50,170 bases of DNA from UBA1765 sp045629945 (GCA_045629945.1 JAZQSE010000037.1:1-50170); one strand, 5' to 3'. Shown: positions 1 through 10,841, counted from the stretch's first letter. The notes: a model not told the origin generated them from the letters alone. Program-made: numbers and translations.

Positions 1-1
1 T

Positions 2-3000
2 GAATTGAGAAAAGAAAAACACCCTGTCAAGAAAAATGGTCAATTCGATTTCGACCCCCGCAAATATGGCTACGACAACCTTCTTGCTATCCAAAAAGAC
101 AACCAAAATACAGTAACGATTTCAACAGTGAATAAGATAGGGCTGAGTAACACTCAGCGTTTTTATTATTTGTTTAAGGCTACAGAAAATTATCTTGTTC
201 CGATTTGGCCAAAGCGCGATGTGGTTGTGAATGCCATATCTGGATTTGAAGCGTATGCAAGTGTTCTTGATTATCAGGGTTTTGATGTCATTGGAATGCG
301 TGATTCTTTATGGTATTTAGATGCAGAAGAAAATAAAACGGTTACTCAATTGCAAAATATGGCATATTCAAGAAATGAAAATAGTGGTAAAATTTATGGT
401 TCAGCTATTTCAAAAGAAAATCTTGCAGAAAAAGAATACCATTGGACGCTTAAAGCCATTACGCATAATGCAAGCGAAAATAAAAACGATAGTAGCGATA
501 TTTACGATGTTCCCTTCAGAGTAGATGTAACTGCGCCTGTTTTCGATTTATCTGTTGATGAACTTTGTGTGAACCCAGATAGTTCAATGTTTGTAGCACG
601 TTTTGATTGGGGAGATAGTTCCACCCCTGATATTCGAATTATGCGTTTTCAACTTGAACAAGCAAAAGAAAATGGTTATTCAGTTGTTGCTAATTTGCCT
701 TCGTTAAATCATGTTTCCTCTAAAGATTTTGCAATAGCTTGGGATAAAGTTTCTGGGAAAGAATTATTAGGCGGCCGAGATTCTACGGTGGTGACTGTGT
801 CTTGGCAATTTATTCATGCTGGTGATACATCAAAAATAGACAGAGCAGGCGATTCAGTTGTTGTAAAAGAATCTTTCAATAAAGCTATTGGCAAATGGAC
901 AGAAATGTCTAATATGCGATTGCAAGATGGTGACTATATATTGCGTGCTGTTGCTAAAGATGAAGCGAAAAATTTAAAGAAATATCAGTATGAAAAACAA
1001 ATACGTATAGATAGAACTCCACCAAAAATTTTGAGTTTAGTAAGTAATCAACTTATATATCCAGATTCAGTAACTGATTTTAGTGCAACTCTTGTTGTTT
1101 CAGAAAAAGACGATTTAAGCTCTAATAGAACAGGTATGTATTGTTATTATCGTGTTCTTGGCGGTGATGCAAATGAAACTTGGTATAGTGTTACTGAAAA
1201 TATTTTAAAGAATGATACCATAGGATTTAATATTTTGACCGATGCTGTTGGCAAGAAAAATGGTAAACGTTATTTAGAAATGGTTTGCCTTGATGCGACC
1301 GGAAACGAAAGTGTTAGAACTGATTTATTTTATCTTGGTAAGCGTTATCCAATAATTTCTTCACCACAGGAAGAAGAAGATTATCTGACCAAAGAATATA
1401 TTCCTATTATAGGAATTGCTCCGCCAGTTTCAATAACTTCAGAGAATACAACGGTTTATAGGCTTCGTTATCGTTTAGAAAATTCAAATGAATGGCTTAC
1501 GGATAATATTGAAGTAATAAAATCAAATCAATCTAAAGATAGCGCTCACATTTCAAAAATATCACAAAGTACTGAAGGAATTTTGGGTTATTTCCATAAT
1601 GTTGGTTTATCAGAATCAAGGGTTATAGTAGAACTTTCAACGCGTTCTTGTTCAACTTGTGAATGGTTAACCGATACAACATCAATTGTTGTGGATAATG
1701 TAAGTTCTAGTGATTCATTGCGTTCAGTTGTTTTTGAAATTTCTTCTCCAAGAATAGAGGTTGGCAAAGATTCATTGGAAGTATCAATACGCCTTGGAGA
1801 TAATGTTTCTGGTGAATATTATTTGCGCGTTTATGCAGAAGATTCAAAAGGAACAGGGTTATTTGAAAAGTCAGCAGAATATGTTACTGCTAACCCATTT
1901 ATGGGAGAACCTCAAAATACGGACTTAGATAAAGGAGTTTGGTTTTATGAAAAAGATGGCTTGTATCATTTGGAATGGAATGGTTTTGAATCCTTAGATT
2001 CAGTTAATATTTATTTTGATTCGAATACATTTGGGCAAACTTGTTTGTCGGCGAATGGAATTAGCAATCTTGAAAATGGTTGTAAAGTTTCAGAATCTAG
2101 CATGGGTGTGTCGTCTTTTCAGAAAGCTATAGAAAATTATACGCTTGGTTTTTTGGTTTGGCAGTTTCCAACATATACAGATAAAGTAATGACACTTTAT
2201 GGCACAAAAGGCCATGTTGTTATGAGTTCGAAAGGAGCTTTTTATGTGGGTAAGGGGAATTTTACCAAAGATTTTGATATCCCTGTTTATTTTGGTTCTA
2301 GTTCTGTAAGTGGTTTTAATTTTATGGGGACTGAATATGCTTCTATAAATCCTTGGCATACAGGTTGGACAATTCACCCGAATCATTATGGCTTACGTTT
2401 TGTGTGGGACGGCCTTTATTCAGGTAATTTATACCCGGCAAGTGGTAATATAACTTTACATGCAGAAGTGATAGAAAATACATTGAATAATCCGCAAGTC
2501 ATTTTAATGGATACTGTTGTCTCATTAACATTGCCCGAGATGGAAGTGGCGTTAACAGATTTGCCTGATTTTTATATGATGAAAAATGCGAGCGATTCGT
2601 TTGTAAATGATTCAAGTGAAAAGAAAGTTTTTGAAATGGATTCAGTAAATATTTCTTATGGGATTTTGTATAAAGATGCAATTGTTTCTGTTGATATTTT
2701 AGATGCCAATGAAAAATTAGTGAAACGTTTACAAAATAATGTTTTGGTAAAGGCGAGTACAAATCAAAATGCTAATTCGTGTCGTTGGGGGTTAACAGAT
2801 TCTTTGGGAATTCCTGTAGAACCTGGTCGATTTAGTGTGGTTGTTTCAGCGCATGAAATCGGGAAAGAAGATTCAATAAAGTTTAAAACATCAAGTTTTG
2901 CATTGTCTTTAAAGACAATGCTTCCGGATCCTTCAAAAAGTGTGAATTTGCTAGTTGCTGAGGCATTTGAAGACAATGGAAAAAATCGATATATTCCTAT

Positions 3001-6000
3001 TGCAGATTATCTTGTTCGCGCTGATTTAACTGCAAAATATTTGCCAAAAGAAAATCGAGAAGAAGTAAATATAAATATGGATGTTTCTGGGGAACAAGAA
3101 ATATATGGATACGCCCCAGAACGGTTTAGTTTAGCAATAAAACGACACCGGCAACAGTTGGATTTGGTTGTTGTACGGAGGTTGCACACGAATATTGAAT
3201 ATGTTGATTGTGGTTGGTTATGGGGAGTATTTGGTTGCTCTGAAAAAGGACAGAGAACGCAGGGAAAAATATATATTGACACACTAACTTTTTCTTCTGA
3301 TGTTCGGACGGGGGTGTTGAATGTTCGTAAAGTCGCCAATGACAATGATGAAGATTTTGGGTACGATGATGATAAATATTCAGAAAATTACTTGGATATG
3401 GTTGTATTTACCATGGCGGGATGGAAACAATTCTTAGATGGTGAGCAAATAGATGATGTAAAAAATGAAAAACAATTTGAGAATGCTGTTAATAGTCAAT
3501 ATAATGTTTGGAACCTTTCCAAAATAACTTCTAACAGTCGGGGGTTTGTCTTACCGCCACCTGAATCAGGAAAACAAAATTATACTTATCCGGTTGATAA
3601 GTTAAATGAAAATTGTAGTGTTGTTTTTGAAGATTCTATCCCGACAAAATTCTGTACATATGGTGATTCGGGAACGACTGCTGGTTACGATCCAAATGCG
3701 AATTTGTTTGTCGTAAGAATGTCGGGAATCGAAAATGGAGATTTTTATGCGCTAAAAGAAAAGATTAATTCAAGTTCTAATAAGGAACGCTATCGATTTG
3801 CGTATTTCAATATTGAATTGACAATTCCAAAGGATTATTGGGATGCTCCATTTGGTATGGATAATTTAGTTAACCGCACAATTAGATTTGACCATACCAA
3901 TGAAACCATCTTTGGAACAGAAAGTGATGGTTATTGGAATGCTTTAAGTGGTTTATGTGGAACTTCCATATTAGGTAATTATTTCGATGGCACTAATTGG
4001 GAATGCGATAATTCTTATGGGTTGTTAACTCCTTATGAAATGCAATACCTTCCATTTTTACCGGGAAATCAACTTGATGGAGGAAAGAATATATTCCTTT
4101 TTGCTGATGAAAATGAAGAGTTTATGTATCCCTCTTATTTTGATATGAAATTCTATAATCCTAAAAATCAACATGATTATTTCCAAGTATTGGCATTAGG
4201 AACAGATTTAGATAATAGTCCCTTGTGTGATTATGATGAGGCAAGCAATATAGACGCGGCTTATGGTCATAATCCACGTTGCCAAATTTCTATGACGAGT
4301 TTGGAGGATTCTTTGAGAACGCCTTTATTTGCTCATGGAAATGTAAGTTTTTATGTCGGGAAAAATATGAAATGGAATAACGGGAATTTGGTTAAAATAC
4401 TATTTCCAATAGATCCAAATTGGTTGTCAAAATTAGAACGGTCTGATAAGCCTTGTGAAGGTTTGGTTTCATTAACAGAAGGGGCTGCAAATTGTTATAA
4501 ATACTATGATGGCGGTTCAAAAATACACCATTCTTTAGGGGATTTCAGTGAAAAACAATGGCTTGATGATTTTACCTTAGAAAATGGTTTTATAAAAAAT
4601 GAAGTTAATTCTCCCGCACAATCTCCTAGACCAAATGCAATTTATTCAAAGCCAGAAAATGAATTGTCTGAAATAGCTTTTTCAAATTTAAGATTCAAAC
4701 CAGAAAGTGAAAATTATGAAAATGAATATTTCTTTATCCCATTGGATGTCATTACAAAAATAAAGAACAATTCTTTATTTGAAGGAATAACTTTTATAAA
4801 ATATGATTTGAATTTAAATACAACCAATTGGAAACTTAATGAAGATTCAACAAAGCTTATTTCTTTAGCTAAAGATACACTTTATAAGAATAGAATTTAT
4901 CGAGAAGGTTCTGATAGCATTCAGCGAATTCCTTCCTCAATGAAAACAACAAGTCTTCCGATAAAATATTTTTATAAAGGGTTAAATTCATGGACAAAAG
5001 AGCCAAAATTTGAAACAGTAGAAGTTTTACATCTTGATTCTAGCGCACATTCTCATTTTAATATTTCATCAGAAAAAAATGCATTAGATAGGATAATAAG
5101 TTATAAACCGTTTGATTCGATTCACGTTCAACGACCAAAGGAATTGGTAGAATTAAAAGCGAATTTGACAAAGGGAAATACTTATAAACTTTCTTATTTA
5201 AAACAAGGAGTCTATTATTTTATTAAAGAATTTGTTGCAGAAAAATCAGGCAATCAAAGGATTGCATGGTTTGATATGAATCGTCTTCAAGGTAATACTC
5301 AGTTTATGCTGACTTGGGGAGCATCAGATGTTGAAAATTTATTTTATAGTACATACAATCTGTATGTTGGAACGCCAGTAAAAGTAAATGAAATAGGCGT
5401 TGTGGAATCACTGTTTGGGGAGTTATCTGTAACATTCCCTGTAGGTTCTGTAGAAGAAAATGAAGGTATTACGGTAAGAACCATAGAAAAAGATGATTAT
5501 CCGTTTGAAGTGTTTAATGACATGCCTTTAACAGGCCCTGTTATGGAAGTTTTACCATCAATGGAATTTAAAGATTCTAGTAATCTTCCACGGATTCAAA
5601 TGCGAATTTCTAAAAATGAAATGGAATCTAAAGGTGTTACTCCACAGACTTTAAAACTTTATAAAATAGATTTTGAGAATAAAAAAATTGTTCCTCTTGA
5701 AAATGCATTGTATGGCTACTTAAAAGCAGATGGAAGTGCAGCGGTTTCAAATAGTTCATCAGAAAATGCTACTTGTAGTACTTGGGATTCAGAACTTTGT
5801 TACCCAGGAGATGAAAATAAATGGGAATATATTTTAATTTCTGCAGAAACAAAAACATTCTCTGTGTTTGCAGCGATGTCTTCTAAATTAGCTGATGTTT
5901 CAAAATTCAATATTGAAGTAATGCCAGAAATAGCGACGGATTCGGAGAGAATTGTAAATGTAAGAGGATTAGGTGATTTTGTTTTGTATGTAGATGATGA

Positions 6001-9000
6001 TTCATTGAAAAATGATAGTGGAGATAAAACACCAGCGACAATTTTACCATATACTTCTGATTCAAATGGGTTGCTTCATGTATCACTTCCTGATAGAAAC
6101 TCAGAAATAGATACAAATTATATATTCGTTATAGCTCTTGGAGAAATTGATTCAGAAGGTAAAAAACAAGAATTTCCGATAGTTTCCGCTAAGGCAAAAG
6201 CATTTACTGTTCCTTCTGAATTTACTTGTTCTCTCCCATCTGATTCATTGTGGCTAGGTCTTGATAATGGTTATATGGCTTATAGTGTAAGTTGTAATCA
6301 TCCAGGCTATGGTTTTATGAGCCTTTATCAAGGAAATTATGCTGTTGCAGAAATTCGAACTGAAATTCCAGATACCATAATTTATGATGGGGTTAGAATA
6401 ATTGGAAATTCTAGCTTAGGGAAAATTCATTCAGGTGTTTATGAATCACGCTATATAGGAACCTCCTATTTAGGAAATAATATACAAATGGCAGGTCCTT
6501 TAATTTATACGGATTCTGTGCGCCCTGTTATTAAGGATTTTTCTGTACAAGATTCTAGCGAAATTCTTGATAGAATTTTTGCAATAAGTGCAAATGTTTC
6601 GGATTCCGAATCAGGAATAGCTAATGTTATAATAGCGCCAGTATTTGGTTTAGATTCTTTGCCTGTGATAAAAGTGTTACCTGATTCTACTGGTCAAATT
6701 TTTGCAGATGTAAAACTTTCTCGTAAACAACTTTCAGAATGTATTGGTTGCTTACTTTCAATAAAAATGAGAGTTGAGGATTATGGTCATAATTATTCTG
6801 AGAAATTTTTTGTTACAGAAGAAAAATTGTATCCTTATCCAACGGAACTTTCATTATGGTATCCAGCTAGAGAAAATAGTGGTAAGATAGTTCACGAATT
6901 TCTTGGAACCGGCCACAATCTTAATTTAATCAATATGACAACTCCTTGGTTGAGTGATGCTGGTTTGTATTTTGGTAATGCAGCAGATTATACAAAGGGG
7001 GAAGGAGTGGTTTATTTCGGTAGTAGTTCTTCATATTCCTTTGAAGCTAGAATCAAGAGAGGTTCAGTGTATAATTCATGGCGTAGAATTCTTGGCTTTT
7101 CTGGACAAAATGGTTTAAATATTGAACTTATGCAACGCGGAAATACTTTAAAATTGGTTGAAGGCTCTCATTCATTTGAATCAGAATCGCTAGACATCAA
7201 TGAAAAATCTTGGTCGCATATAGTTGTAACGGTTGATTCTGCTTATGTGAAATTCTATGTAGATGGTAAACTAGAAAAAGAACTTGTTAGTGGAATTTTA
7301 AAAGAACGAGAATTAGAAGGAGTTTTCTCTTTAGGTAAAAATGATAGCGAGGAGGCATATCTTGGGAACATTGCTGATATTCGCATGTATTCACGTGCAT
7401 TGACAGCTGCTGAAGTAGAGGAACTTTCGAAACCTGTAACTGATGCTGGAGAAGTTTCCGATGTCATTGTTGTAGCTGTGAAAGATATGGATGTTGAGAG
7501 TGGTTTCTCTAATGAGTTCTCTTGCTCTGTGGCGGGCAATAAGTACCTTGTATCGGGTGATTCTGCAACACTCGCGGTGACTGTAATAGTTGAGAATTCG
7601 GCCGACTACAATGTTGTGCTATATGCAAGGGCTGTGACTGCAGGCGATAAGCCGGTCTATGTTGGCGAATCAAGTTTGCTCGCTGGGATGGCGAACTTTT
7701 CCAATACCTGGCGTGCGGTGACTGTTTCAGGCGCGTCCGTCCATCTCGAGGCTGGTACGCATACATTGATATTGAAGGTTCCTGTAAACATTCAAATCGG
7801 TGGAATAGCTCTCTCTACTGCGAATGTTCCTTCGTCAATGATTGCTTGGGGATTAAGCACCTCTGACAAGGTTATGGGAATTGTGCCTACTGATACGGTT
7901 CGCAAGATAAAGTCGTACTTGCGCTACGAGGGATACCCGGAAACGTCTACGCTCCGCCCGAGAATCCGCCTGCGCAACGTATCCAATGAACCTGTGAATG
8001 GATTTTCCGTCCGCTACTATTTCCGTGGTGAATACGTTTCAACAGCGGGCGTTGAACGCTACTGGCCGAATAATGTGGAGACTTTCCCAGCGATTCATTC
8101 CGAAAGTGCAAATACTGGATTTGTGGAATGGAAATTTGCGGATGTACAGATTCCTGTTGCAGGAACAGTGTTCAGTGGTGAGGGACCGCATTTTGGACTT
8201 TATAATGCAGATTATTCTCCATGGAACGCTTCTGATGACCCGTCTTTTGTAGATCCGAATTCTGGTGTTGCGATTAGCAACGGTTTCTATGAAGATGTTG
8301 GCATTATAGTTCTTGATAATGATAACAACTTGATTGGTGGTTCTTGCGCTGAAATGGAAGATCCTGTATCGCTCGAGACCAAAGTTCGTGTGCTTGCATC
8401 TGATATTCGTAATGACAATCAATCAAGTGAAATTCATATTAAAGTTGAAAATACGGGTAATGTTGCCTTGAAAAATTTTGATGTACGTTACTATTTCTTT
8501 GTAGAAGAAGGCCTTGCGCCAGTTTATGAAGTTTACGACAAGTCGGAATGTGCGTCTGCCTCGATGGAAAATCTTGGTTCCGGTCGCTGGCAGGTGACTG
8601 TTCATTGTGATAAGCCTCTCGTTGCAGGCAAGGCATGGCAAAATCCAGTGAAGGTCGCACTGCATTTGCCAAGTTGGGTAGAAATCTGGAATGTAAGTGA
8701 TGACCCGAGTCACGACAGCCTGGATTTGACATTGCGCGAAGCTCATGGCATTTGTGTGTTTGATTCTACGGGGTATATGCTCTATGGTAATGAGCCTGTA
8801 TGGACTTTGCGAACCCCAGATGAGGATAATTCGGATTTTGCCTATGATGTGGATTTCGGTTATCATTCGCCAGACAATTTTATACCTGTGATTCGTACGC
8901 CCGATGGACTTGTGCTTACACTTGACAATTGGACATACGTGGAACTGAGTCTGGTGACTGTCTTGGGGCAACCTGTGAAATCTATTTTTAATGGAACTCT

Positions 9001-9118
9001 TGCCCTGGGCGAACAGTTAGTACGCGTGGACTGGACTGGCATTGACATGAGCAAGACGTATTTAATGCTCAAAGTAAATGGAACCATTAAATCAACAAAG
9101 AAACTTTCTTTGCTGTAA
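2..9118 (+). CDS. Giant modular secreted surface protein, 5'-truncated by window edge
   Basis: The reading frame is open to the left edge, has no signal peptide at its visible start and no visible ribosome site, so I read it as the C-terminal ~3037 residues of a larger protein rather than starting at the TTG at base 5. The first two thirds carry scattered Ig-like strands (VDVTAPVFDL, IDRTPPKIL, DSVRPVIKDF). Around residues 2280-2475 there is a LamG/concanavalin-like domain (SFEARI, WSHIVVTV, VKFYVDGKL, IADIRMYSRAL). Residues ~2480-2630 form another beta-rich module, and ~2635-2790 and ~2792-2950 are two related sandwich modules (each with a VRYYF strand and a WN.SDDPS motif) that resemble CBM3-type domains. 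The last ~75 residues (TVLGQPVKS...KTYLMLKVNG) look like a T9SS type A sorting tail. Likely a cell-surface adhesin or polysaccharide-binding protein; the substrate is not deducible. Codon composition changes sharply near base 7480 (see findings). Confidence 0.75.
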   Translation, partial: ELRKEKHPVKKNGQFDFDPRKYGYDNLLAIQKDNQNTVTISTVNKIGLSNTQRFYYLFKATENYLVPIWPKRDVVVNAISGFEAYASVLDYQGFDVIGMRDSLWYLDAEENKTVTQLQNMAYSRNENSGKIYGSAISKENLAEKEYHWTLKAITHNASENKNDSSDIYDVPFRVDVTAPVFDLSVDELCVNPDSSMFVARFDWGDSSTPDIRIMRFQLEQAKENGYSVVANLPSLNHVSSKDFAIAWDKVSGKELLGGRDSTVVTVSWQFIHAGDTSKIDRAGDSVVVKESFNKAIGKWTEMSNMRLQDGDYILRAVAKDEAKNLKKYQYEKQIRIDRTPPKILSLVSNQLIYPDSVTDFSATLVVSEKDDLSSNRTGMYCYYRVLGGDANETWYSVTENILKNDTIGFNILTDAVGKKNGKRYLEMVCLDATGNESVRTDLFYLGKRYPIISSPQEEEDYLTKEYIPIIGIAPPVSITSENTTVYRLRYRLENSNEWLTDNIEVIKSNQSKDSAHISKISQSTEGILGYFHNVGLSESRVIVELSTRSCSTCEWLTDTTSIVVDNVSSSDSLRSVVFEISSPRIEVGKDSLEVSIRLGDNVSGEYYLRVYAEDSKGTGLFEKSAEYVTANPFMGEPQNTDLDKGVWFYEKDGLYHLEWNGFESLDSVNIYFDSNTFGQTCLSANGISNLENGCKVSESSMGVSSFQKAIENYTLGFLVWQFPTYTDKVMTLYGTKGHVVMSSKGAFYVGKGNFTKDFDIPVYFGSSSVSGFNFMGTEYASINPWHTGWTIHPNHYGLRFVWDGLYSGNLYPASGNITLHAEVIENTLNNPQVILMDTVVSLTLPEMEVALTDLPDFYMMKNASDSFVNDSSEKKVFEMDSVNISYGILYKDAIVSVDILDANEKLVKRLQNNVLVKASTNQNANSCRWGLTDSLGIPVEPGRFSVVVSAHEIGKEDSIKFKTSSFALSLKTMLPDPSKSVNLLVAEAFEDNGKNRYIPIADYLVRADLTAKYLPKENREEVNINMDVSGEQEIYGYAPERFSLAIKRHRQQLDLVVVRRLHTNIEYVDCGWLWGVFGCSEKGQRTQGKIYIDTLTFSSDVRTGVLNVRKVANDNDEDFGYDDDKYSENYLDMVVFTMAGWKQFLDGEQIDDVKNEKQFENAVNSQYNVWNLSKITSNSRGFVLPPPESGKQNYTYPVDKLNENCSVVFEDSIPTKFCTYGDSGTTAGYDPNANLFVVRMSGIENGDFYALKEKINSSSNKERYRFAYFNIELTIPKDYWDAPFGMDNLVNRTIRFDHTNETIFGTESDGYWNALSGLCGTSILGNYFDGTNWECDNSYGLLTPYEMQYLPFLPGNQLDGGKNIFLFADENEEFMYPSYFDMKFYNPKNQHDYFQVLALGTDLDNSPLCDYDEASNIDAAYGHNPRCQISMTSLEDSLRTPLFAHGNVSFYVGKNMKWNNGNLVKILFPIDPNWLSKLERSDKPCEGLVSLTEGAANCYKYYDGGSKIHHSLGDFSEKQWLDDFTLENGFIKNEVNSPAQSPRPNAIYSKPENELSEIAFSNLRFKPESENYENEYFFIPLDVITKIKNNSLFEGITFIKYDLNLNTTNWKLNEDSTKLISLAKDTLYKNRIYREGSDSIQRIPSSMKTTSLPIKYFYKGLNSWTKEPKFETVEVLHLDSSAHSHFNISSEKNALDRIISYKPFDSIHVQRPKELVELKANLTKGNTYKLSYLKQGVYYFIKEFVAEKSGNQRIAWFDMNRLQGNTQFMLTWGASDVENLFYSTYNLYVGTPVKVNEIGVVESLFGELSVTFPVGSVEENEGITVRTIEKDDYPFEVFNDMPLTGPVMEVLPSMEFKDSSNLPRIQMRISKNEMESKGVTPQTLKLYKIDFENKKIVPLENALYGYLKADGSAAVSNSSSENATCSTWDSELCYPGDENKWEYILISAETKTFSVFAAMSSKLADVSKFNIEVMPEIATDSERIVNVRGLGDFVLYVDDDSLKNDSGDKTPATILPYTSDSNGLLHVSLPDRNSEIDTNYIFVIALGEIDSEGKKQEFPIVSAKAKAFTVPSEFTCSLPSDSLWLGLDNGYMAYSVSCNHPGYGFMSLYQGNYAVAEIRTEIPDTIIYDGVRIIGNSSLGKIHSGVYESRYIGTSYLGNNIQMAGPLIYTDSVRPVIKDFSVQDSSEILDRIFAISANVSDSESGIANVIIAPVFGLDSLPVIKVLPDSTGQIFADVKLSRKQLSECIGCLLSIKMRVEDYGHNYSEKFFVTEEKLYPYPTELSLWYPARENSGKIVHEFLGTGHNLNLINMTTPWLSDAGLYFGNAADYTKGEGVVYFGSSSSYSFEARIKRGSVYNSWRRILGFSGQNGLNIELMQRGNTLKLVEGSHSFESESLDINEKSWSHIVVTVDSAYVKFYVDGKLEKELVSGILKERELEGVFSLGKNDSEEAYLGNIADIRMYSRALTAAEVEELSKPVTDAGEVSDVIVVAVKDMDVESGFSNEFSCSVAGNKYLVSGDSATLAVTVIVENSADYNVVLYARAVTAGDKPVYVGESSLLAGMANFSNTWRAVTVSGASVHLEAGTHTLILKVPVNIQIGGIALSTANVPSSMIAWGLSTSDKVMGIVPTDTVRKIKSYLRYEGYPETSTLRPRIRLRNVSNEPVNGFSVRYYFRGEYVSTAGVERYWPNNVETFPAIHSESANTGFVEWKFADVQIPVAGTVFSGEGPHFGLYNADYSPWNASDDPSFVDPNSGVAISNGFYEDVGIIVLDNDNNLIGGSCAEMEDPVSLETKVRVLASDIRNDNQSSEIHIKVENTGNVALKNFDVRYYFFVEEGLAPVYEVYDKSECASASMENLGSGRWQVTVHCDKPLVAGKAWQNPVKVALHLPSWVEIWNVSDDPSHDSLDLTLREAHGICVFDSTGYMLYGNEPVWTLRTPDEDNSDFAYDVDFGYHSPDNFIPVIRTPDGLVLTLDNWTYVELSLVTVLGQPVKSIFNGTLALGEQLVRVDWTGIDMSKTYLMLKVNGTIKSTKKLSLL

Positions 9119-9129
9119 GGAGGTAAAAT

Positions 9130-9795
9130 ATGAATAAAGTAATAAGAACTTTTGTCTTTGTTTCTTTTGTTGCATTTCAGTCACATGCACTTAGTTTGCA
9201 GACTGTATTTGAAAATCAAAAAAAATCCACTTTCCCGGACACTTGTGAAATGCAGATGCGTACCACAGTGACGCTTCCCAATATGGCTCCTCAGGTGGTG
9301 AATATGACTTTGCTTACTGCGGGCGAGTCGAAGTCTGTAACAACAATTAAGTCAAGCGTGATGCAGATAAAAATGGTGCAGAACAATGGCCGCATGAAGA
9401 TGACGGACTTAAAGACAGGTAATGTTCTACCAGCGCAAAATATGCCAGCACAAAATCCGGCTGAGGTAAATAAACAGATGGGCTCTCCAGAGGATTACAA
9501 TTCTCCAGTTGCTGAAGGTTCTCTTTGGAAAATTCTGCCTAAAGATTCCTCCAAACCCACGCTTTATTATTCCCCAAAAAAGAAACGTGTTGTAAAAATG
9601 TCTGTGGAGATAAATGGAACAAATTCGGTAAGCGAATTTGAATATTGCGACAATTCTTGCCCGTTGCCGGGAACGCTCAAGAAGGTGACTATTAAAACAA
9701 ATACACCCCAAGGAAACGAAAGCAATGTTGTTGTAGAAGTTTTAAACGCAAAACAGAGGCATGTTCTTCCAAAGAAAATATTTAGTGTGGAGTAG
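9130..9795 (+). CDS. Small secreted LolA-like periplasmic/envelope protein
   Basis: A 221-residue protein with an N-terminal hydrophobic signal peptide ending near SHA-L (residue ~21). The rest is a run of alternating beta strands (TVTLPNMAPQ, SVTTIKSSVMQIKMVQ, GRMKMTDLKTG, KVTIKTNTPQG) of the kind seen in LolA/LolB-fold lipoprotein-sorting proteins, but no diagnostic residue settles the family. The Shine-Dalgarno AAGGAGG overlaps the stop codon of the giant upstream gene and lies 6 bases before the ATG, so the two are very probably cotranscribed and coupled. Its role may be linked to export or anchoring of the giant protein; that is inference from position only. Confidence 0.7.
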   Translation: MNKVIRTFVFVSFVAFQSHALSLQTVFENQKKSTFPDTCEMQMRTTVTLPNMAPQVVNMTLLTAGESKSVTTIKSSVMQIKMVQNNGRMKMTDLKTGNVLPAQNMPAQNPAEVNKQMGSPEDYNSPVAEGSLWKILPKDSSKPTLYYSPKKKRVVKMSVEINGTNSVSEFEYCDNSCPLPGTLKKVTIKTNTPQGNESNVVVEVLNAKQRHVLPKKIFSVE

Positions 9796-9857
9796 TAAAA
9801 TTATTCTTAGTACTTTATATTAAGGGAAAAATAAAACAAATGAAAGTTTGATTTCTG

Positions 9858-10841
9858 TTAACCAATTTCTTCGACAAAGGCCATGGCTTTTTGGAGTAAT
9901 TCAACGCCATCTTTTGCTTTTGGGGCTTGTTCGCTTAGCATTTGGCGGTATTTTCTTGAGCCAGGAATGCCGTTGAATAGAGAACTTAAGTGGCGTGTGA
10001 TAATGGTTAATGGGCAACCTTGAGAGAGTTCTTGTTCAACGTAAGGGAGATAAGCCGTTAATAATTCTTTTCGATTTTTCCAGATAGGGTCTTGGGTGTT
10101 GTAAATCAGAGAGTCGGCTTCTTTTAACATCCAAGGATTTTCATAAGCGGCGCGGCCAATCATAACGCCATCAAGTTGTGTAAGCAATTCTTTTGCATGT
10201 TCTAGTGTTTTAATGCCACCATTTATAGAAATGTTCAGGTTAGGCATTAGTTTTTTGAGTTCTAAAACGCGTTCATAATTAAGGGGTGGAATGTCTCTGT
10301 TTTCTTTTGGGCTTAAACCTTTTAACCAAGCTTTTCTTGCGTGAATAATGAATGTATTGCAACCCGCTTCGTGAACAGTTTTTATAAAGTTTAAAAAGAA
10401 TTCAAAAGAATCGTCGTGGTCAATGCCAATTCGACATTTTACAGTAACAGGAACTTGAACGGTTTTTTGCATGGCTTCAATACAGCGTGCGACTTTTGCG
10501 CTGTCTTTCATAAGGCAAGCTCCAAAAGAACCATTCTGAACTCGATCCGAAGGGCAACCGCAATTTAAATTGATTTCTTGGTAGCCGGCATTTTCTGCTT
10601 TTTTTGAAGCTAATGCTAAAGTTTCTGGGTCACCGCCACCGAGCTGTATGGCAAGTGGGTATTCTTCGGGAGAATGTTTTAAAAAAGGTTCAGGGTCTGC
10701 ATGAACCAAGGCATTTGCCGGAATCATTTCTGTATAAAGGAGTGTGTTTTTAGTTAAAAGGCGTAATAAGTAACGGCAATGCCTATCGGTGTAATCAAGC
10801 ATTGGGGCAATTGAAAGGCGGCGGTAAAAGTTTAAGTCCAT
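9858..10841 (-). CDS. dusA: tRNA-dihydrouridine(20/20a) synthase DusA
   Basis: A 327-residue FMN enzyme of the Dus family, which reduces uridines in the tRNA D-loop. The N-terminus (RLSIAPMLDYTDRHCR) is the FMN-binding start of the TIM barrel; NLNCGCPSDRVQNGSFGACL carries the catalytic cysteine (the Cys of GCPSD) and is close to the DusA signature rather than DusB or DusC; HARKAWLKGLSPKENR and SINGGI are further DusA-type phosphate and tRNA contacts. Length is normal. The ATG at 10841 has no clear Shine-Dalgarno; a TAAATTCA -10-like box ends 4 bases before it. It is divergent from the aspartoacylase gene and convergent with the LolA-like gene. Confidence 0.93.
   Translation of the reverse strand: MDLNFYRRLSIAPMLDYTDRHCRYLLRLLTKNTLLYTEMIPANALVHADPEPFLKHSPEEYPLAIQLGGGDPETLALASKKAENAGYQEINLNCGCPSDRVQNGSFGACLMKDSAKVARCIEAMQKTVQVPVTVKCRIGIDHDDSFEFFLNFIKTVHEAGCNTFIIHARKAWLKGLSPKENRDIPPLNYERVLELKKLMPNLNISINGGIKTLEHAKELLTQLDGVMIGRAAYENPWMLKEADSLIYNTQDPIWKNRKELLTAYLPYVEQELSQGCPLTIITRHLSSLFNGIPGSRKYRQMLSEQAPKAKDGVELLQKAMAFVEEIG

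Noticed and set aside
8039..8971. Long minus-strand open frames under the C-terminal part of the giant gene
   Set aside because: They lie antisense to well-supported binding modules and have no start signals or domain character; they arise from the GC-richer codon use there.
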